Positions 17,886 to 29,526 of a stretch of 64,000 nt of DNA are shown in pieces. Position numbers and translations under genes: made by a program. This DNA is from JBCCGI01 sp039029355. Its GTDB lineage: Bacteria; Planctomycetota; UBA1135; GCA-002686595. The stretch covers positions 1-64,000 of the forward strand of contig JBCCGI010000041.1 in the NCBI GenBank assembly GCA_039029355.1, in the 5' to 3' direction. The stretch's first letter is position 1. Each line of letters starts with the position of its first letter. The notes under the pieces were generated by a model that had not been told where the DNA came from, did no database searches, and worked only from the letters and a program-made list of their open reading frames with translations.

Positions 17886-20602
17886 CAGGCGCCCACCTCT
17901 CGGCCGGTCTCGCGTACGAAGACGCGGCGGATGCGCAGGTGCGCCTCGGCGCCGCCGCGCGAGAGCGCGCTCTCGATCCGCAGCGCGCCGGCGGTCGGCG
18001 CCTCGGTGGTGTAGCTGAAGCTGCGCACCTCGTCGTCCTCGCCGGCGCGGAAGGGGTCGATCGGGCCCAGCTCGACGCCGCCGAGCAGGATCCGGCCGCC
18101 GAGCTCGACGGCGTCCTCGCCCCCGAGCGCCTGCACGTCGACGCGGACCTCGACCGGTCCGACCGGCGGACCGGCGAGCTCGAACTCCACCGCCGCGCCG
18201 CCGGGGCGCAGGAGCACCAGCTCGCCCGCCTGGTCGTCGACCGGCCCCTCGCGGCGGTCGGCCGACGCGCCGGACGCGTCGAGCAGCGTCGCCTCCTCGC
18301 GCGAGCGGCGCCGCGCCAGGAGCCCGCGGTAGCGGAACTCGGTCGCGGCGGCGTCCTCGGCGATGGTCTTGATCGGGATGAAGTCGCGGGAGAGCTGCGC
18401 GAGCAGCTCGGGCTCCTCGATCAGCCGCCGCAGGCAGGCGGCGAGGTCGGCCTCGTCGCCGGTGCGGAAGTGCAGCCCGTCGACGCCGTCGCGCACGTAC
18501 TCCGCCATGCCGCCGATGCCGCTCGTCACCACGGGCGTGCGCGTCAGGAAGGCCTCGTGGATCGTGATCGGCGAGTTCTCGTACCAGAGCGACGGCACGA
18601 CCAGCACGTCGATGTCGGCGTAGACCTCCGACAGGCGCGAGTTGTCGAAGCGCCCGTGGAAGACGACCGGCGCCTTGCCCTCCTGCGCGATGCGCTCGAG
18701 CTCGCGGTGGTGCTCGTCCGCGTCGGGGCGGAAGTCGCCGTGCACGTGCAGCTCGGCCGGCTCGCCGGCCAGTCGGCACATCGCGCGCACCAGCACCTCG
18801 CCGCCTTTGTACCAGACCAGCGAGCCGACGAAGCCGACGCGCAGCCGTCCCCCGGCGCGCGGCGTCTTGGTCAGCGCCTGCACGTGGTCGGTGCGCATGC
18901 CGTTGTCGGAGTACAGGAAGCGGTGCGGGTCGAAGCGACCGGTCTCGAGCAGCTTCAAGCGCAGGAAGCGGCTCGGGCTGACCTGCAGGTCGCAGCTCGC
19001 GTACGCCGCCGTCACGCGCGCGAGCCGTCCGTCGAGCTCGCGGAAGTCCTTCCGGCCGAGGAGGTCGAGCAGCTCGACCAGCGGTTCGCCGCCCACCTCG
19101 CCGGCGCGCTTCAGCGTGGGGATCCACGGCAGCGCGCGCTCCTTGACGCAGGCGTAGCAGCCGGCGCCCATGTTCTCGGGGCAGCGCTCGCCGTCGGGTC
19201 GGATGAGCTGTACCCGCGGGCAGAGCGCCCAGTAGTCGTGGCAGTGCATCACGGTCGCCAGCCCGAGCCGGCGCGCGATGTCCACCAGCCCGACCGAGGT
19301 GTGGATCAGGTGCTGGAAGTGCACCACGTCCGGGCGCTCCGCGAGCAGCACGAGGCGGAAGGCCTCCTCGGCGCGCTCGTCCTCGTAGCTCTCGCGCAGG
19401 CTGCGGTGAGCGAGCCGGTTGGTCATGCGCAGCACGCGCAGCCCCTCGAAGGTCGACTCGCGCACGTCGAAGTCGGCCTCGCCCTCATCGCCGGCCGGCA
19501 CGCGCGCGAAGACGGTGACCTCGTGCCCGCGCCGCTGCAGCTCGCGGGCGAGGTTGAGCGTGTAGACCTCGGTCCCCGCCCACGTGTCGGGCGGGAAGCC
19601 GTGCACGACGAAGAGCACGCGCAGCGCGGAGCTCGCGAGCATGCCCGTGCCCGGCTGCCGCGCCGCGGTCCGGCCGCCGTCGGCCAGCCCGTGGAAGGCG
19701 GCCAGGCGCAGCGCCGCGGCGCGCTCCTCCAGCCGCAGGGCCTCGTCGCCGCCGTAGCCCGCGGCGCGGACGGCGTGGCTGTCCTCGGCGCGGAAGCGCC
19801 GCGCCAACGCGTCGGCGTCGGCGCTCGACGCCACCGCGACGCGGTCGAGCCACTCCGCGTTGAAGCGCCCGTCGACGAAGGCGCGCCCGTAGGTCTGGTC
19901 GACGTCGTAGTCGTGGCTGTGCTCCACGCACGCGTCGTCGTCGTACACCACCGTCCAGCCGCCTTCGAGCAGCGCCCGGGCCATCAGCACGTCCTCGCCG
20001 AACCAGGTGCGCGGGAAAGGGTGCAGCTCCCACACCTCGCGCCGGATCGCCGAGGCGACGTCGTTGAAGCCGTAGAGCAGCCGGCGCGCGTGCGGGTCGA
20101 GGCGCTCGTACTCCTCGGCCGGCGGCAGGCGTGTCTCGCGGCGTCCGGCCACGTAGCCCGGGTCGCCGTCGGACAGGAGGCGCGTGACCGGATCGGCGTC
20201 CGCGCGCGGCACGTTGCGGCACGTGACGGCGGCGACGTCGGGCGTGTCGAAGTTGCGCACGACGCGCGCCAGCCAGTCGTCTCCGAGCGGGATCGCGTCC
20301 TGGGTGAGGAAGACCAGAAGATCGCCCGAGGACAGCGCCGCGAGCAGGTTGCGCGTGTCGCCGTGGTCGAACTCGACCTGGTCGATGCCGCGCACGCTCA
20401 GCGGCACCGGGAAACCGGCCGCGTGCCCCGCGAGGATCTCGCACGTGCCGTCGGTCGAGCCGGAGTCGATCGCCAGCACGTCCCACGGCAGCTCCAGCCG
20501 CTGGCGGGCCAGGCTGGTAAGCAGCCGGTCGAGGAACTCCGCCCCCTGCCAAGTCGGCAGGAGCACGGACACCGACCGGAGCGGCTGCGCGGCGTGGGGC
20601 AT
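17885..20602 (-). CDS. Bifunctional GT2-GT4 glycosyltransferase fusion with C-terminal beta-domain
   Basis: A single 905-residue frame with no internal stop contains two transferases. The N-terminal GT2 domain (about 8-300) has VSVLLPTWQGAEFLD, AIDSGSTDGT, FLTQDAIPLGDDW and WFGEDVLMARALLEGG. The GT4/GT-B domain (about 350-740) starts LRVLFVVHGFPPDTWAGTEVYTL and has HCHDYWALCPR, VGFVGSLVWYKGG and the nucleotide-sugar motif PSLWYENSPITIHEAF. About 140 C-terminal residues look like a beta-sandwich of the carbohydrate-binding kind. The start at 20602 is 5 nt after TACTCT. The two domains could add consecutive sugars to one glycan. It could instead be a natural fusion of formerly adjacent genes. 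Confidence 0.88.
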   Translation of the reverse strand: MPHAAQPLRSVSVLLPTWQGAEFLDRLLTSLARQRLELPWDVLAIDSGSTDGTCEILAGHAAGFPVPLSVRGIDQVEFDHGDTRNLLAALSSGDLLVFLTQDAIPLGDDWLARVVRNFDTPDVAAVTCRNVPRADADPVTRLLSDGDPGYVAGRRETRLPPAEEYERLDPHARRLLYGFNDVASAIRREVWELHPFPRTWFGEDVLMARALLEGGWTVVYDDDACVEHSHDYDVDQTYGRAFVDGRFNAEWLDRVAVASSADADALARRFRAEDSHAVRAAGYGGDEALRLEERAAALRLAAFHGLADGGRTAARQPGTGMLASSALRVLFVVHGFPPDTWAGTEVYTLNLARELQRRGHEVTVFARVPAGDEGEADFDVRESTFEGLRVLRMTNRLAHRSLRESYEDERAEEAFRLVLLAERPDVVHFQHLIHTSVGLVDIARRLGLATVMHCHDYWALCPRVQLIRPDGERCPENMGAGCYACVKERALPWIPTLKRAGEVGGEPLVELLDLLGRKDFRELDGRLARVTAAYASCDLQVSPSRFLRLKLLETGRFDPHRFLYSDNGMRTDHVQALTKTPRAGGRLRVGFVGSLVWYKGGEVLVRAMCRLAGEPAELHVHGDFRPDADEHHRELERIAQEGKAPVVFHGRFDNSRLSEVYADIDVLVVPSLWYENSPITIHEAFLTRTPVVTSGIGGMAEYVRDGVDGLHFRTGDEADLAACLRRLIEEPELLAQLSRDFIPIKTIAEDAAATEFRYRGLLARRRSREEATLLDASGASADRREGPVDDQAGELVLLRPGGAAVEFELAGPPVGPVEVRVDVQALGGEDAVELGGRILLGGVELGPIDPFRAGEDDEVRSFSYTTEAPTAGALRIESALSRGGAEAHLRIRRVFVRETGREVGA

Positions 20603-20607
20603 CCCCA

Positions 20608-20613
20608 AGAGTA
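20608..20613 (-). promoter_or_regulatory. -10 element (TACTCT) before the GT2-GT4 fusion gene
   Basis: TACTCT lies 5 nt before the ATG at 20602 on the minus strand, inside the 53-bp gap after the upstream GT2 gene. It would give the fusion gene its own leaderless transcript within the glycosyltransferase cluster. Confidence 0.4.
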
Positions 20614-20655
20614 GACCGATTTGGAGCCCGGCCGGGAAGCGCCGGAGCGCCGCCT

Positions 20656-21582
20656 TCAGGCCGAGCCGCGCCAGACCCGCGGGCCCGTCCCCCGGCTTCC
20701 CGCATACTGGCCGAGCACCTGCGCGACGCGCAGCCCCGGAGAACGCAGGAGCGCGCCCAGGGCGCCGCGCGGACGCTCCCGCCCCAACCACTCCAGGTCG
20801 CGCCGGATCTCGTAGAGCGCGCCGCGTGCGGCCGACAGGAGGCTCGGGCGCAGCCGCCAGCCGTGGATCTGGGCGTGGAACTCCGCGTCGATGCGATAGC
20901 GCCGGAAAGCTGAACCCATTCCGTACGCGTGGGCGTGATGGGCCACCGCGGCGGGCGCGTAGGCGACCCGCCAGCCCGCGGTGAGGGCGCGCGCGGCCCA
21001 GGCGAAGTCCTCGCCGAAGGAGACGTCGGGGAAGGGCAGCTCGCGGAACACGTCGGCGCGGATAGCGCTCGCGACGTTGTTGAAGCGCAGGTACGCGCCG
21101 CGCTCGGCGGGAGCCAGCTCCCAGATGCCGGCCACGTGGTCGAGGTCGCGCACCACCGCTTGCTCGCTCGCCTCGTGCAGGTCGAGCACCGTGCGGGTCG
21201 CCAGCGGATCGTCGCCGGAGAAGGGCAGCACGCGCGCGCTGGCCCCGGCCACGCGCGGATCGTCGAACGGTGCCGCCAGATGCCGCACCAGACCCGGCCC
21301 CGGCACGACGTCCTGGGAGAGGAACACGAGCAGCTCTCCACGCGCCTGCTCCGCAAGGCGGTTGCGCGTGCGGCCGTGGCCGAACTCGCTCTGGGGGATG
21401 ACCTCGACCCGCGCGCCGTGCTCTCGCAACAGCTCGACGCTGCGGTCCGAGGACGAGGAGTCGATCGCGACGAGCTCGAGCTCGTCCGCGCCCTCGCACT
21501 CGACGAGCGCGGGCAGCAGCGCGCGCAGCTCGGCCTCGCCGTTCCACGTGGGGATCAGGACCGAGAGTCGCGGCGCGCCCAT
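20656..21582 (-). CDS. GT2 glycosyltransferase
   Basis: A 308-residue family-2 transferase opening with LSVLIPTWNGEAELRALL and carrying AIDSSSSDRSVELL, FLSQDVVPGPGLVRHL (DXD region) and FGEDFAWAARALTAGWRVAYAP. It is clearly related to the GT2 half of the neighbouring fusion protein, sharing the RFNNVASAIRADV / GFNDVASAIRREV block, so the two may be duplicates. The start at 21582 follows the stop of the OPT transporter gene by 13 nt. Donor and acceptor cannot be deduced. Confidence 0.9.
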   Translation of the reverse strand: MGAPRLSVLIPTWNGEAELRALLPALVECEGADELELVAIDSSSSDRSVELLREHGARVEVIPQSEFGHGRTRNRLAEQARGELLVFLSQDVVPGPGLVRHLAAPFDDPRVAGASARVLPFSGDDPLATRTVLDLHEASEQAVVRDLDHVAGIWELAPAERGAYLRFNNVASAIRADVFRELPFPDVSFGEDFAWAARALTAGWRVAYAPAAVAHHAHAYGMGSAFRRYRIDAEFHAQIHGWRLRPSLLSAARGALYEIRRDLEWLGRERPRGALGALLRSPGLRVAQVLGQYAGSRGTGPRVWRGSA

Positions 21583-21595
21583 CGTCCGCCCCGTG

Positions 21596-23551
21596 TCAGT
21601 CGGCCGCCGGCTTCGACACGCGCAGGAACCACCCGGCCACGCCGAGCAGCATCGCGCCGGCCAGAACGCCGCGTACGAGCTCGCTCTCGATGCCCGCCGG
21701 CAGCGGGACCTCCATCGCCTTGGGGACGGCGATCAGGACGCCCGCGATGGCCTCGCCGGCGATCAGCCCGGACGCGAGCAGCACGCCGCGCTCGTAGCCG
21801 GCCTGGCGCGTCCCCTCGGTCCCGCCGCGCGACGGCGAGGTCGCGAGCCAGTTCAGCAGCCCGCCCGCGAGGATCGCCGTCGACAGCCCGAAGGGCAGGT
21901 ACATCCCGACCGCCACCGGCATGATATGCAGCCGCACCGACGAACCGCGCGCCTTCAGCAGCTGGTCGCCGGCCACGATCGCGACGCCCAGCGCCGCGCC
22001 CCAGCCGATCAGGTCCCAGGGGAGCGGCGCGTCGCCGAAGAAGCCCTGCATCAGGCTCGCGAAGAGGCCCGCCTGGGGCGCCTCGAGGGCCTGCCCCTGG
22101 TCTTCCGGCGCCAGGTGCGCGTCGGTGCCGATGCCGTAGGCCGTGTGCAGCAGCCGCAGCACCGGCTGCATCACGAAGGCGGCGGTGATGACGCCGATGA
22201 CCTCCATCCACTGCTGCCGCTTGGGCGTCGCGCCCACCAGCGCGCCGGTCTTCAGGTCCTGGCAAACGTCGCCGGACGTGCACGTGGCGCAGCACACCAC
22301 CCCCGCTACGCCCAGGGTCGCCAGGATCGCCACGTCGCCGCGGAACCCGAACAGGAAGAGGAAGGCCGAGGTGAACAGCACGGCGCAGATCGTCATGCCG
22401 CTGACCGGGCTGTTGCTCGAACCGACCAGGCCGACGATGTAGGCCGCGACGGCCACGAAGAAGAACGAGCAGACCACCATCAGCACCGTCGCGAGCACCG
22501 ACACGCCCAGCCCGCCGGTCACGTGGTGGTAGAGGCCCAGCACCGCCACCGCCGTCGCCGCCAGGAGCAGCAGCACCCAGCGGGCCTCCATGTCCTGCTC
22601 GGTGCGCACCGTGGATGCCGTGCCCTGCGACGAGGCGCGGTAGCCCCCCACCGTCTCGCGCAGCCCCTGCACGATCCCCTTGCGGATCTGCAGGATCGAC
22701 CACAGCCCGCCGACGATCATCGCCCCGACGCCGAGGAAGCGCAGGTTGGGCTTGAGCAGCGAATAGAGCTCGGGATCGGCCGCCGAGGCCCCCTGGTAGC
22801 CGGCCATCGTCATGAGCGGCGCCGCGACGATCCACGACAGCGCACCGCCGGCGAAGACCAGGAGCGAGATCTGCAGGCCCACGATGTAGCCGACGCCGAC
22901 CAGCGCCGGCGCGGCGAAGAGCCCGCCGAAGATCTTGGCCTTGCCCAGGTTGATCGTCGCGCTCACCGAGTCGCCGATCACATGGAAGGCGTCCATCAGC
23001 AGCTTGAGCAGCGCGCCGGCCGCCAACGCGCTGAACACCGTCCGCATGCCCGAACCGCCGCTCTCCCCCGCGTCGAGCACCTTGGCGCAGGCGACGCCCT
23101 CGGGGTAGATCAGCTCGTCGTTCTCCACGATCATCGGCTTGCGCAGCGGGATCATGAAGAGCACCCCGAGCATGCCCCCGGTGATCGCCACGAGCGTGGT
23201 GACGAGGAAGTCGAAGTCGGTCCACACGCCGGCGATCACCAGCGCCGGCATCGTGAAGATGATCCCGGCGGCCAGCGACTCGCCCGCCGAGGCGATCGTC
23301 TGAACGATGTTGTTCTCGAGGATCGTGCCGCCCTTGAAGAGCCCGCTGCGCAGCACGCCCATCGAGATGACGGCGGCGGGGATCGAGGCACGGACCGTCA
23401 TCCCGGCGAACAGGCCGAGGTAGACGTTGGCGACGCTCATGATGAGCCCCACCAGGATCCCGAGCACGATCGCGCGGGGCGTCACCTCGCGTGCCGTCGC
23501 GCCGATGGAGCTTCGCGGAGTCGGATCGGACGGAGCGTCTTGGGGCGGCAT
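21596..23551 (-). CDS. OPT-family oligopeptide/metal-chelate transporter
   Basis: A 651-residue inner-membrane protein with about 16 hydrophobic segments. It matches the OPT superfamily, bacterial branch: TPRAIVLGILVGLIMSVANVYLGLFAGMTV near the N-terminus, the ENNIVQTIASAGESLAAG block, IPLRKPMIVENDELIYPEGVACA, and CTSGDVCQDLKTGALVGATP in the second half. Relatives import oligopeptides or metal-chelate complexes using the proton gradient. The start at 23551 is preceded by TACAAT at 7 nt spacing. The GT2 gene follows 13 nt after the stop, though a functional link with glycan synthesis is not evident. Confidence 0.93.
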   Translation of the reverse strand: MPPQDAPSDPTPRSSIGATAREVTPRAIVLGILVGLIMSVANVYLGLFAGMTVRASIPAAVISMGVLRSGLFKGGTILENNIVQTIASAGESLAAGIIFTMPALVIAGVWTDFDFLVTTLVAITGGMLGVLFMIPLRKPMIVENDELIYPEGVACAKVLDAGESGGSGMRTVFSALAAGALLKLLMDAFHVIGDSVSATINLGKAKIFGGLFAAPALVGVGYIVGLQISLLVFAGGALSWIVAAPLMTMAGYQGASAADPELYSLLKPNLRFLGVGAMIVGGLWSILQIRKGIVQGLRETVGGYRASSQGTASTVRTEQDMEARWVLLLLAATAVAVLGLYHHVTGGLGVSVLATVLMVVCSFFFVAVAAYIVGLVGSSNSPVSGMTICAVLFTSAFLFLFGFRGDVAILATLGVAGVVCCATCTSGDVCQDLKTGALVGATPKRQQWMEVIGVITAAFVMQPVLRLLHTAYGIGTDAHLAPEDQGQALEAPQAGLFASLMQGFFGDAPLPWDLIGWGAALGVAIVAGDQLLKARGSSVRLHIMPVAVGMYLPFGLSTAILAGGLLNWLATSPSRGGTEGTRQAGYERGVLLASGLIAGEAIAGVLIAVPKAMEVPLPAGIESELVRGVLAGAMLLGVAGWFLRVSKPAAD

Positions 23552-23558
23552 GGCCGCG

Positions 23559-23564
23559 ATTGTA
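23559..23564 (-). promoter_or_regulatory. -10 element (TACAAT) for the OPT transporter gene
   Basis: TACAAT on the minus strand ends 7 nt before the ATG at 23551. It is the closest match to the bacterial -10 consensus in this window and predicts a leaderless mRNA. No ribosome-binding site is present. Confidence 0.6.
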
Positions 23565-23644
23565 GACGCCGCTCGTCGCGGCGGAAGGATGGGCCGGCGG
23601 TCCTCGAGCGGAGATTCGGGGCCCGGCCGGCGCCGGCGCGGACG

Positions 23645-24811
23645 CTAAGGAATGCGGTACAGCGTCTGCGCCGTCGTATCCAGCACGTAGAGGTCACCCG
23701 CGTCCGAGATCGTCAGCGAGAAGTCGCCGCCCGGAGTGAGCACGGTCGACCCCACCGCCGCGGTGCAGTCGACATCCAGCGGGCAGTCCGCGAGCCCGGT
23801 CGAGAAGTCGTAGCGCCGCAGCACGCCGGTCAGCCGGTCCACCCAGTACACGTCGCCCTTCGAGGTCGTGACGGCGCCCGAGGGCCAGGCGACCGACGAG
23901 TCCTCGTCGACCCCCTCCTCGGTCTGCGCCTCGCCGTCGCCGGCGAGCGTGGACGAGGAGAAGGGAAAGAAGCTGAAGCTCGTGTCCTCGAACAGCACGG
24001 CGCGGATGCGGTTGCCGCCCCCGAAGTTGCCGCGCTCGGTGATAATCAGCTGGTCGGCGCAGTCAAGCTTCAGGCCCGCCGGCGTGTCGAAGGCGGTCTC
24101 GGTCGGGTCGCCGTCGACCGAGTCGGCCTCGCCCGTGCCCGCCACGGTCGACACGAAGATGCCCTCGGAGGTGGCCTCGATCTCGCGGATCACGTTGTTG
24201 CCGCTGTCCGGGATGAAGATGCGGCCGTCGCCGGTCGAGCACAGGTCCGCGGGCTCGTCGAAGCGGAAGAGCGCCGAGAAGAGCTGCCCGTTCACGAAGC
24301 CGCCGTCGGCGTTGGGCGTGCCATAGGCGGTGGCGAGCGTCGGCGGATTGCGCCGCGCCGACACGACCACGTTGCCGGTGTGCTCCATCACCACGAGGAA
24401 GTCGGCGTTGGTCAGCGCGATGCCGGAGATCACCGCGTCGTCGGTAATACCCGCCAGGGCGAGCACGTTGGACGTGATGAAGCCGGCCGGCAGCACCTCG
24501 GTCTCGACCGGGGGATCGCCCGCGCTGAAGTCGAGCTTCAGCACGACGCCGTCGGCGCCGGTGAGATAGAGCTCCTCCATGCCCTGGGCCGCCGTCATGC
24601 GGCTGGTCGGCGCGACCGCGGGCGACGACCAGACCGCGACGGGCGCGATCGGGAGCGCCCCGGCGAAGGCCTGATCGGGACCGTTGCAGCCGTCGGCACC
24701 GATGGTCGAGATCGGCAGGATCGGGCCGGAGGTGGGGTCGACGCCCTCCCGGCAGCCGGCCAGGGCGGCGGTGAGGAGGACGAGCGACGCGGCGCGCTTC
24801 GACTGACGCAT
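23645..24811 (-). CDS. Beta-propeller (NHL-like) lipoprotein
   Basis: A 388-residue protein starting MRQSKRAASLVLLTAALAGC, a clear lipoprotein signal with lipobox LAGC. The remainder shows NHL/SMP-30-like propeller signatures, including ICSTGDGRIFIPDSGNNVIREIEA-type blades (here LCSTGDGRIFIPDSGNNVI), VAGTGEADSVDG, LTFDTPAGLKLD-like spacing and QLIITERGNFGGGNRIRAV. Such propellers act as binding platforms or lactonase-like enzymes; no catalytic residues stand out. The ATG at 24811 fits the signal peptide, and a weak GACACT lies 7 nt upstream. It is downstream of spoVR, separated by 113 bp. Confidence 0.75.
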   Translation of the reverse strand: MRQSKRAASLVLLTAALAGCREGVDPTSGPILPISTIGADGCNGPDQAFAGALPIAPVAVWSSPAVAPTSRMTAAQGMEELYLTGADGVVLKLDFSAGDPPVETEVLPAGFITSNVLALAGITDDAVISGIALTNADFLVVMEHTGNVVVSARRNPPTLATAYGTPNADGGFVNGQLFSALFRFDEPADLCSTGDGRIFIPDSGNNVIREIEATSEGIFVSTVAGTGEADSVDGDPTETAFDTPAGLKLDCADQLIITERGNFGGGNRIRAVLFEDTSFSFFPFSSSTLAGDGEAQTEEGVDEDSSVAWPSGAVTTSKGDVYWVDRLTGVLRRYDFSTGLADCPLDVDCTAAVGSTVLTPGGDFSLTISDAGDLYVLDTTAQTLYRIP

Positions 24812-24924
24812 AGCCCGGAGTGTCCCCCGCCGAGGCCCGGCTCGCAAGCCCTCGGGCGCACGGGAGCGCCTGCCTTACAGAGGCTCCGCCCAACCGCCGC
24901 GGGAATGCGGCGCCCGCGTCGGGC

Positions 24925-26349
24925 CTAGGCCGCGCTCTCGCCCGCGCCTTCGCCGGCGCAGGCCTTCTCGGCCTCACGCGTATCGAGCACCGAGACCTCG
25001 CCGTCGCGGCACACCAGCCGCCGGCCCTGCTTCTCCTCGATCGTCAGGAGGTGCACCGGCGCGTGCCAGAGCTGCTCGAGGTTCTTCAGGGTCTCGCTGG
25101 CGCGGCCGAGCTGCAGGTCGCGGCCGTCGTGGTGGTGGACGAGCAGGAGCTCGCCCTCGCCCTCGGAGTCGACGTCGACCAGCTCGATCTGCGGCAGCCC
25201 GCCCCAGGAGAGCTCCTGGAGCAGCTTGGTCTTCAGGTCGCCCCAGGTGACGTCGGGCGGCACCTCGCCGTCGCGCCCGCGCATGCGCGGCAGGTAGACC
25301 GGCGCCAGGAAGCGCACCGCGAAGTCCTCGTCCACGAGCTTGTGGACCAGGCTGACGTCGTTGTGCACGCGCCGCAGCTGGAAGATGTCCTCGCCGAGCG
25401 CCTCGGCGTGCCGGATGAGCTCGATGCCGATCTTGTACGGGTTGGCCTGCCCCGGCGGGCACGCGGTCGCGCCGGAGTGGCAGTCGGCGAAGTCGAGGAT
25501 CTCCGACGGCTCGAGGATGCCCCCGGTCAGGAGCTTCGAGTGCCAGTAGGACGCCCACCCCTCGTTCATGATCTTCGTCATGCGCTGCGGGGCGAAGTAG
25601 TACGCCTCACGCCGCGCGATGCGCAGCACGTCGCGCTGCCACGGGTCGAGCTCGGCGTGCTCCTCGATGAAGCCGAGGATGTCGTAGGTCGGCAGCCCGC
25701 TCATGCGCGGCGCGGTGTCGTCCTCGTCGTCGGTCTCGGAGAAGGGGGTCGCGCTCACCGCCTCCAGGGAGCGCAGCGCGCGCTCGGACATGGGCGTCTG
25801 CTTGCGCGGCGGCGCGGCCTTGGCGGACAGCGCGCGCAGCGGCAGGTAGGGATCGATCATCGAGTCGAGCGACAGCACCCGGTCGGTGAAGCGCTCCACG
25901 GTTTCCTGCCCCAGCGCGTCGATGTAGCGCCGCACCCGCGTCGAGTGCAGCCCCATCGTGTCGAGCATGTGCCGGTCGGTCGGCGCGAACCAGAGGTTGT
26001 TCTTGAAGAAGTCCGCGTGGCCGTAGACGTGGGCCATCACGAGCTTCTGCTCGAGCAGCGAGTTCGACCGCACCAGGTAGGCGTAGGTCGGGTCGTTGTT
26101 GATGACCAGCTCGTAGATCTTCGAGAGGCCCCAACGGCGGCCCTTCTCCAGGCGCTCGTACTCCATGCCGAAGCGCCACGAGGGGAACCGCACCGGGAAC
26201 CCGCCGTAGGCCGCGACGCCGTTGACGTCCTTGGCGTCGAGCAGCTCGAACACCACGTCGAAGAAGTCGAGCCGCGCCTCGCGCGCCGCCGACTCGATGA
26301 CGACGGCGTGGTACTTCAGCGCGGCGGGGAGGTTGCTCTTCAGCCGCAT
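24925..26349 (-). CDS. SpoVR family protein
   Basis: A 474-residue SpoVR-like protein: MEYERLEKGRRWGLSKIYELVINNDPTYAYL, the HVYGHADFFKNNLWF block, MNEGWASYWHSKLL and ADCHSGATACPPGQANPYKIGIELI are hallmark segments. The family's biochemical role is not settled; it is needed for spore cortex formation in Bacillus and is stress-induced with prkA and yeaH homologues in proteobacteria. The ATG at 26349, 2 nt after the yeaH stop, matches the family N-terminus. It is the last gene of the prkA-yeaH-spoVR operon. There is no sign of a sporulation programme in the window. Confidence 0.95.
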   Translation of the reverse strand: MRLKSNLPAALKYHAVVIESAAREARLDFFDVVFELLDAKDVNGVAAYGGFPVRFPSWRFGMEYERLEKGRRWGLSKIYELVINNDPTYAYLVRSNSLLEQKLVMAHVYGHADFFKNNLWFAPTDRHMLDTMGLHSTRVRRYIDALGQETVERFTDRVLSLDSMIDPYLPLRALSAKAAPPRKQTPMSERALRSLEAVSATPFSETDDEDDTAPRMSGLPTYDILGFIEEHAELDPWQRDVLRIARREAYYFAPQRMTKIMNEGWASYWHSKLLTGGILEPSEILDFADCHSGATACPPGQANPYKIGIELIRHAEALGEDIFQLRRVHNDVSLVHKLVDEDFAVRFLAPVYLPRMRGRDGEVPPDVTWGDLKTKLLQELSWGGLPQIELVDVDSEGEGELLLVHHHDGRDLQLGRASETLKNLEQLWHAPVHLLTIEEKQGRRLVCRDGEVSVLDTREAEKACAGEGAGESAA

Positions 26350-26351
26350 GT

Positions 26352-27458
26352 CTAGACGCCCCTGCCCAGGAACGAACGGATGGCCTCGGGGATATCGCCC
26401 CGGTCGTTGACGAGCGAGGTCACGAGCAGATCGTGTCCGCCGAGCCCGGCGTCGAGGTCCTTCTTGAACTGCCCCGACCCGTGAGCGCTCTTCACCTGGC
26501 CGTAGCAGAACTGGTTGACGCGCGGCAGGATCTCGTCGCGCAGCATCGACACGCACAGCTCGGTGTCGCGCGCCGACCAGTTGTCGCCGTCGGAGTAGTG
26601 GAACGGGTAGATGTTCCAGTCCTCGGGCCGGAAGCGCTCCTGGATCTGCTTGAGGCAGAGCTCGTAGGCCGACGAGATCTTCGTGCCGCCGGACTCGCGC
26701 AGGTGGAAGAAGGTGTGCTGATCGACGATCTTCGCAACCGCGTCGTGGACGATGTAGACGACCTCGAGGTTCTTGTACTGGCTGCGGAGCCAGGTATCGA
26801 TCCAGAAGGCCTTGATGCGGACGACCTCCTTCTGCTCGCGCCCCATCGAGCCCGAGACGTCCATCATGTGGAACACGACCGCCGAGGAGTCGGGCTCGGG
26901 GCAGCTCTTCTTGACGCGGAAGCGGAAGTCGTCGGGGACCGGCACCACGCGCGGGCGCGCGGGGTCCCAGTTGCCGCTCGCGATGGTGCGCTTCAGCGCG
27001 TTCTTGTACGAACGACGGAACCAGCGCAGCGAGTTCGGGCCCGAGTTGCGCACCCCGTTGTAGCGCCCGCCGTCGGCGGACAGCTCCTTCTTCCCGCGCG
27101 GCTCGATATTGGGCAGCTCGAGCTCGTCGCCCAGCATCTCGGCCAGCTCCTCGATGTCGACCTCGACCTCGAGGATGTGGCTGCCGCCGGAATCGCCCGC
27201 GCCGTTGCCGCCCTCGCCCTCGGCCGCCTCGCCGTCGCTCGGGTCGCCTTTCTCGCCGTCGCCCTTCTCGCCACCGCCCTTGGGGTTCTCGCCAAACACG
27301 AAGCGCGGGAGCTCGATCTGCGGCAGCGGGATCGACACCGCGCGGTTGCCCGCGCGGCCGATCAGTTCGCCGGTCGAGAGGTAGCGCCGCAGGTCCTCGC
27401 GGATGCGCCCGCGGACGATCTCGCGGAAGCGAGCGCGGTCCGATTCGATGCGGAACAA
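26352..27458 (-). CDS. YeaH/YhbH family (DUF444) protein with VWA domain
   Basis: A 368-residue protein of the YeaH/YhbH family. The N-terminal RARFREIVRGRIREDLRRYLSTGELIG is typical; a Gly/Glu-rich low-complexity linker follows, then a von Willebrand A domain with the MIDAS motif MMDVSGSMG and GGTKISSAYELCLKQI. It is the customary partner of PrkA and SpoVR in stress operons. I place the start at a TTG 4 nt after the prkA stop, because the family starts just before this conserved segment; an in-frame ATG at 27512 would add 18 low-complexity residues and overlap prkA by 50 bp. Confidence 0.9.
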   Translation of the reverse strand: MFRIESDRARFREIVRGRIREDLRRYLSTGELIGRAGNRAVSIPLPQIELPRFVFGENPKGGGEKGDGEKGDPSDGEAAEGEGGNGAGDSGGSHILEVEVDIEELAEMLGDELELPNIEPRGKKELSADGGRYNGVRNSGPNSLRWFRRSYKNALKRTIASGNWDPARPRVVPVPDDFRFRVKKSCPEPDSSAVVFHMMDVSGSMGREQKEVVRIKAFWIDTWLRSQYKNLEVVYIVHDAVAKIVDQHTFFHLRESGGTKISSAYELCLKQIQERFRPEDWNIYPFHYSDGDNWSARDTELCVSMLRDEILPRVNQFCYGQVKSAHGSGQFKKDLDAGLGGHDLLVTSLVNDRGDIPEAIRSFLGRGV

Positions 27459-27462
27459 GGAA

Positions 27463-29526
<2,064 letters not shown>

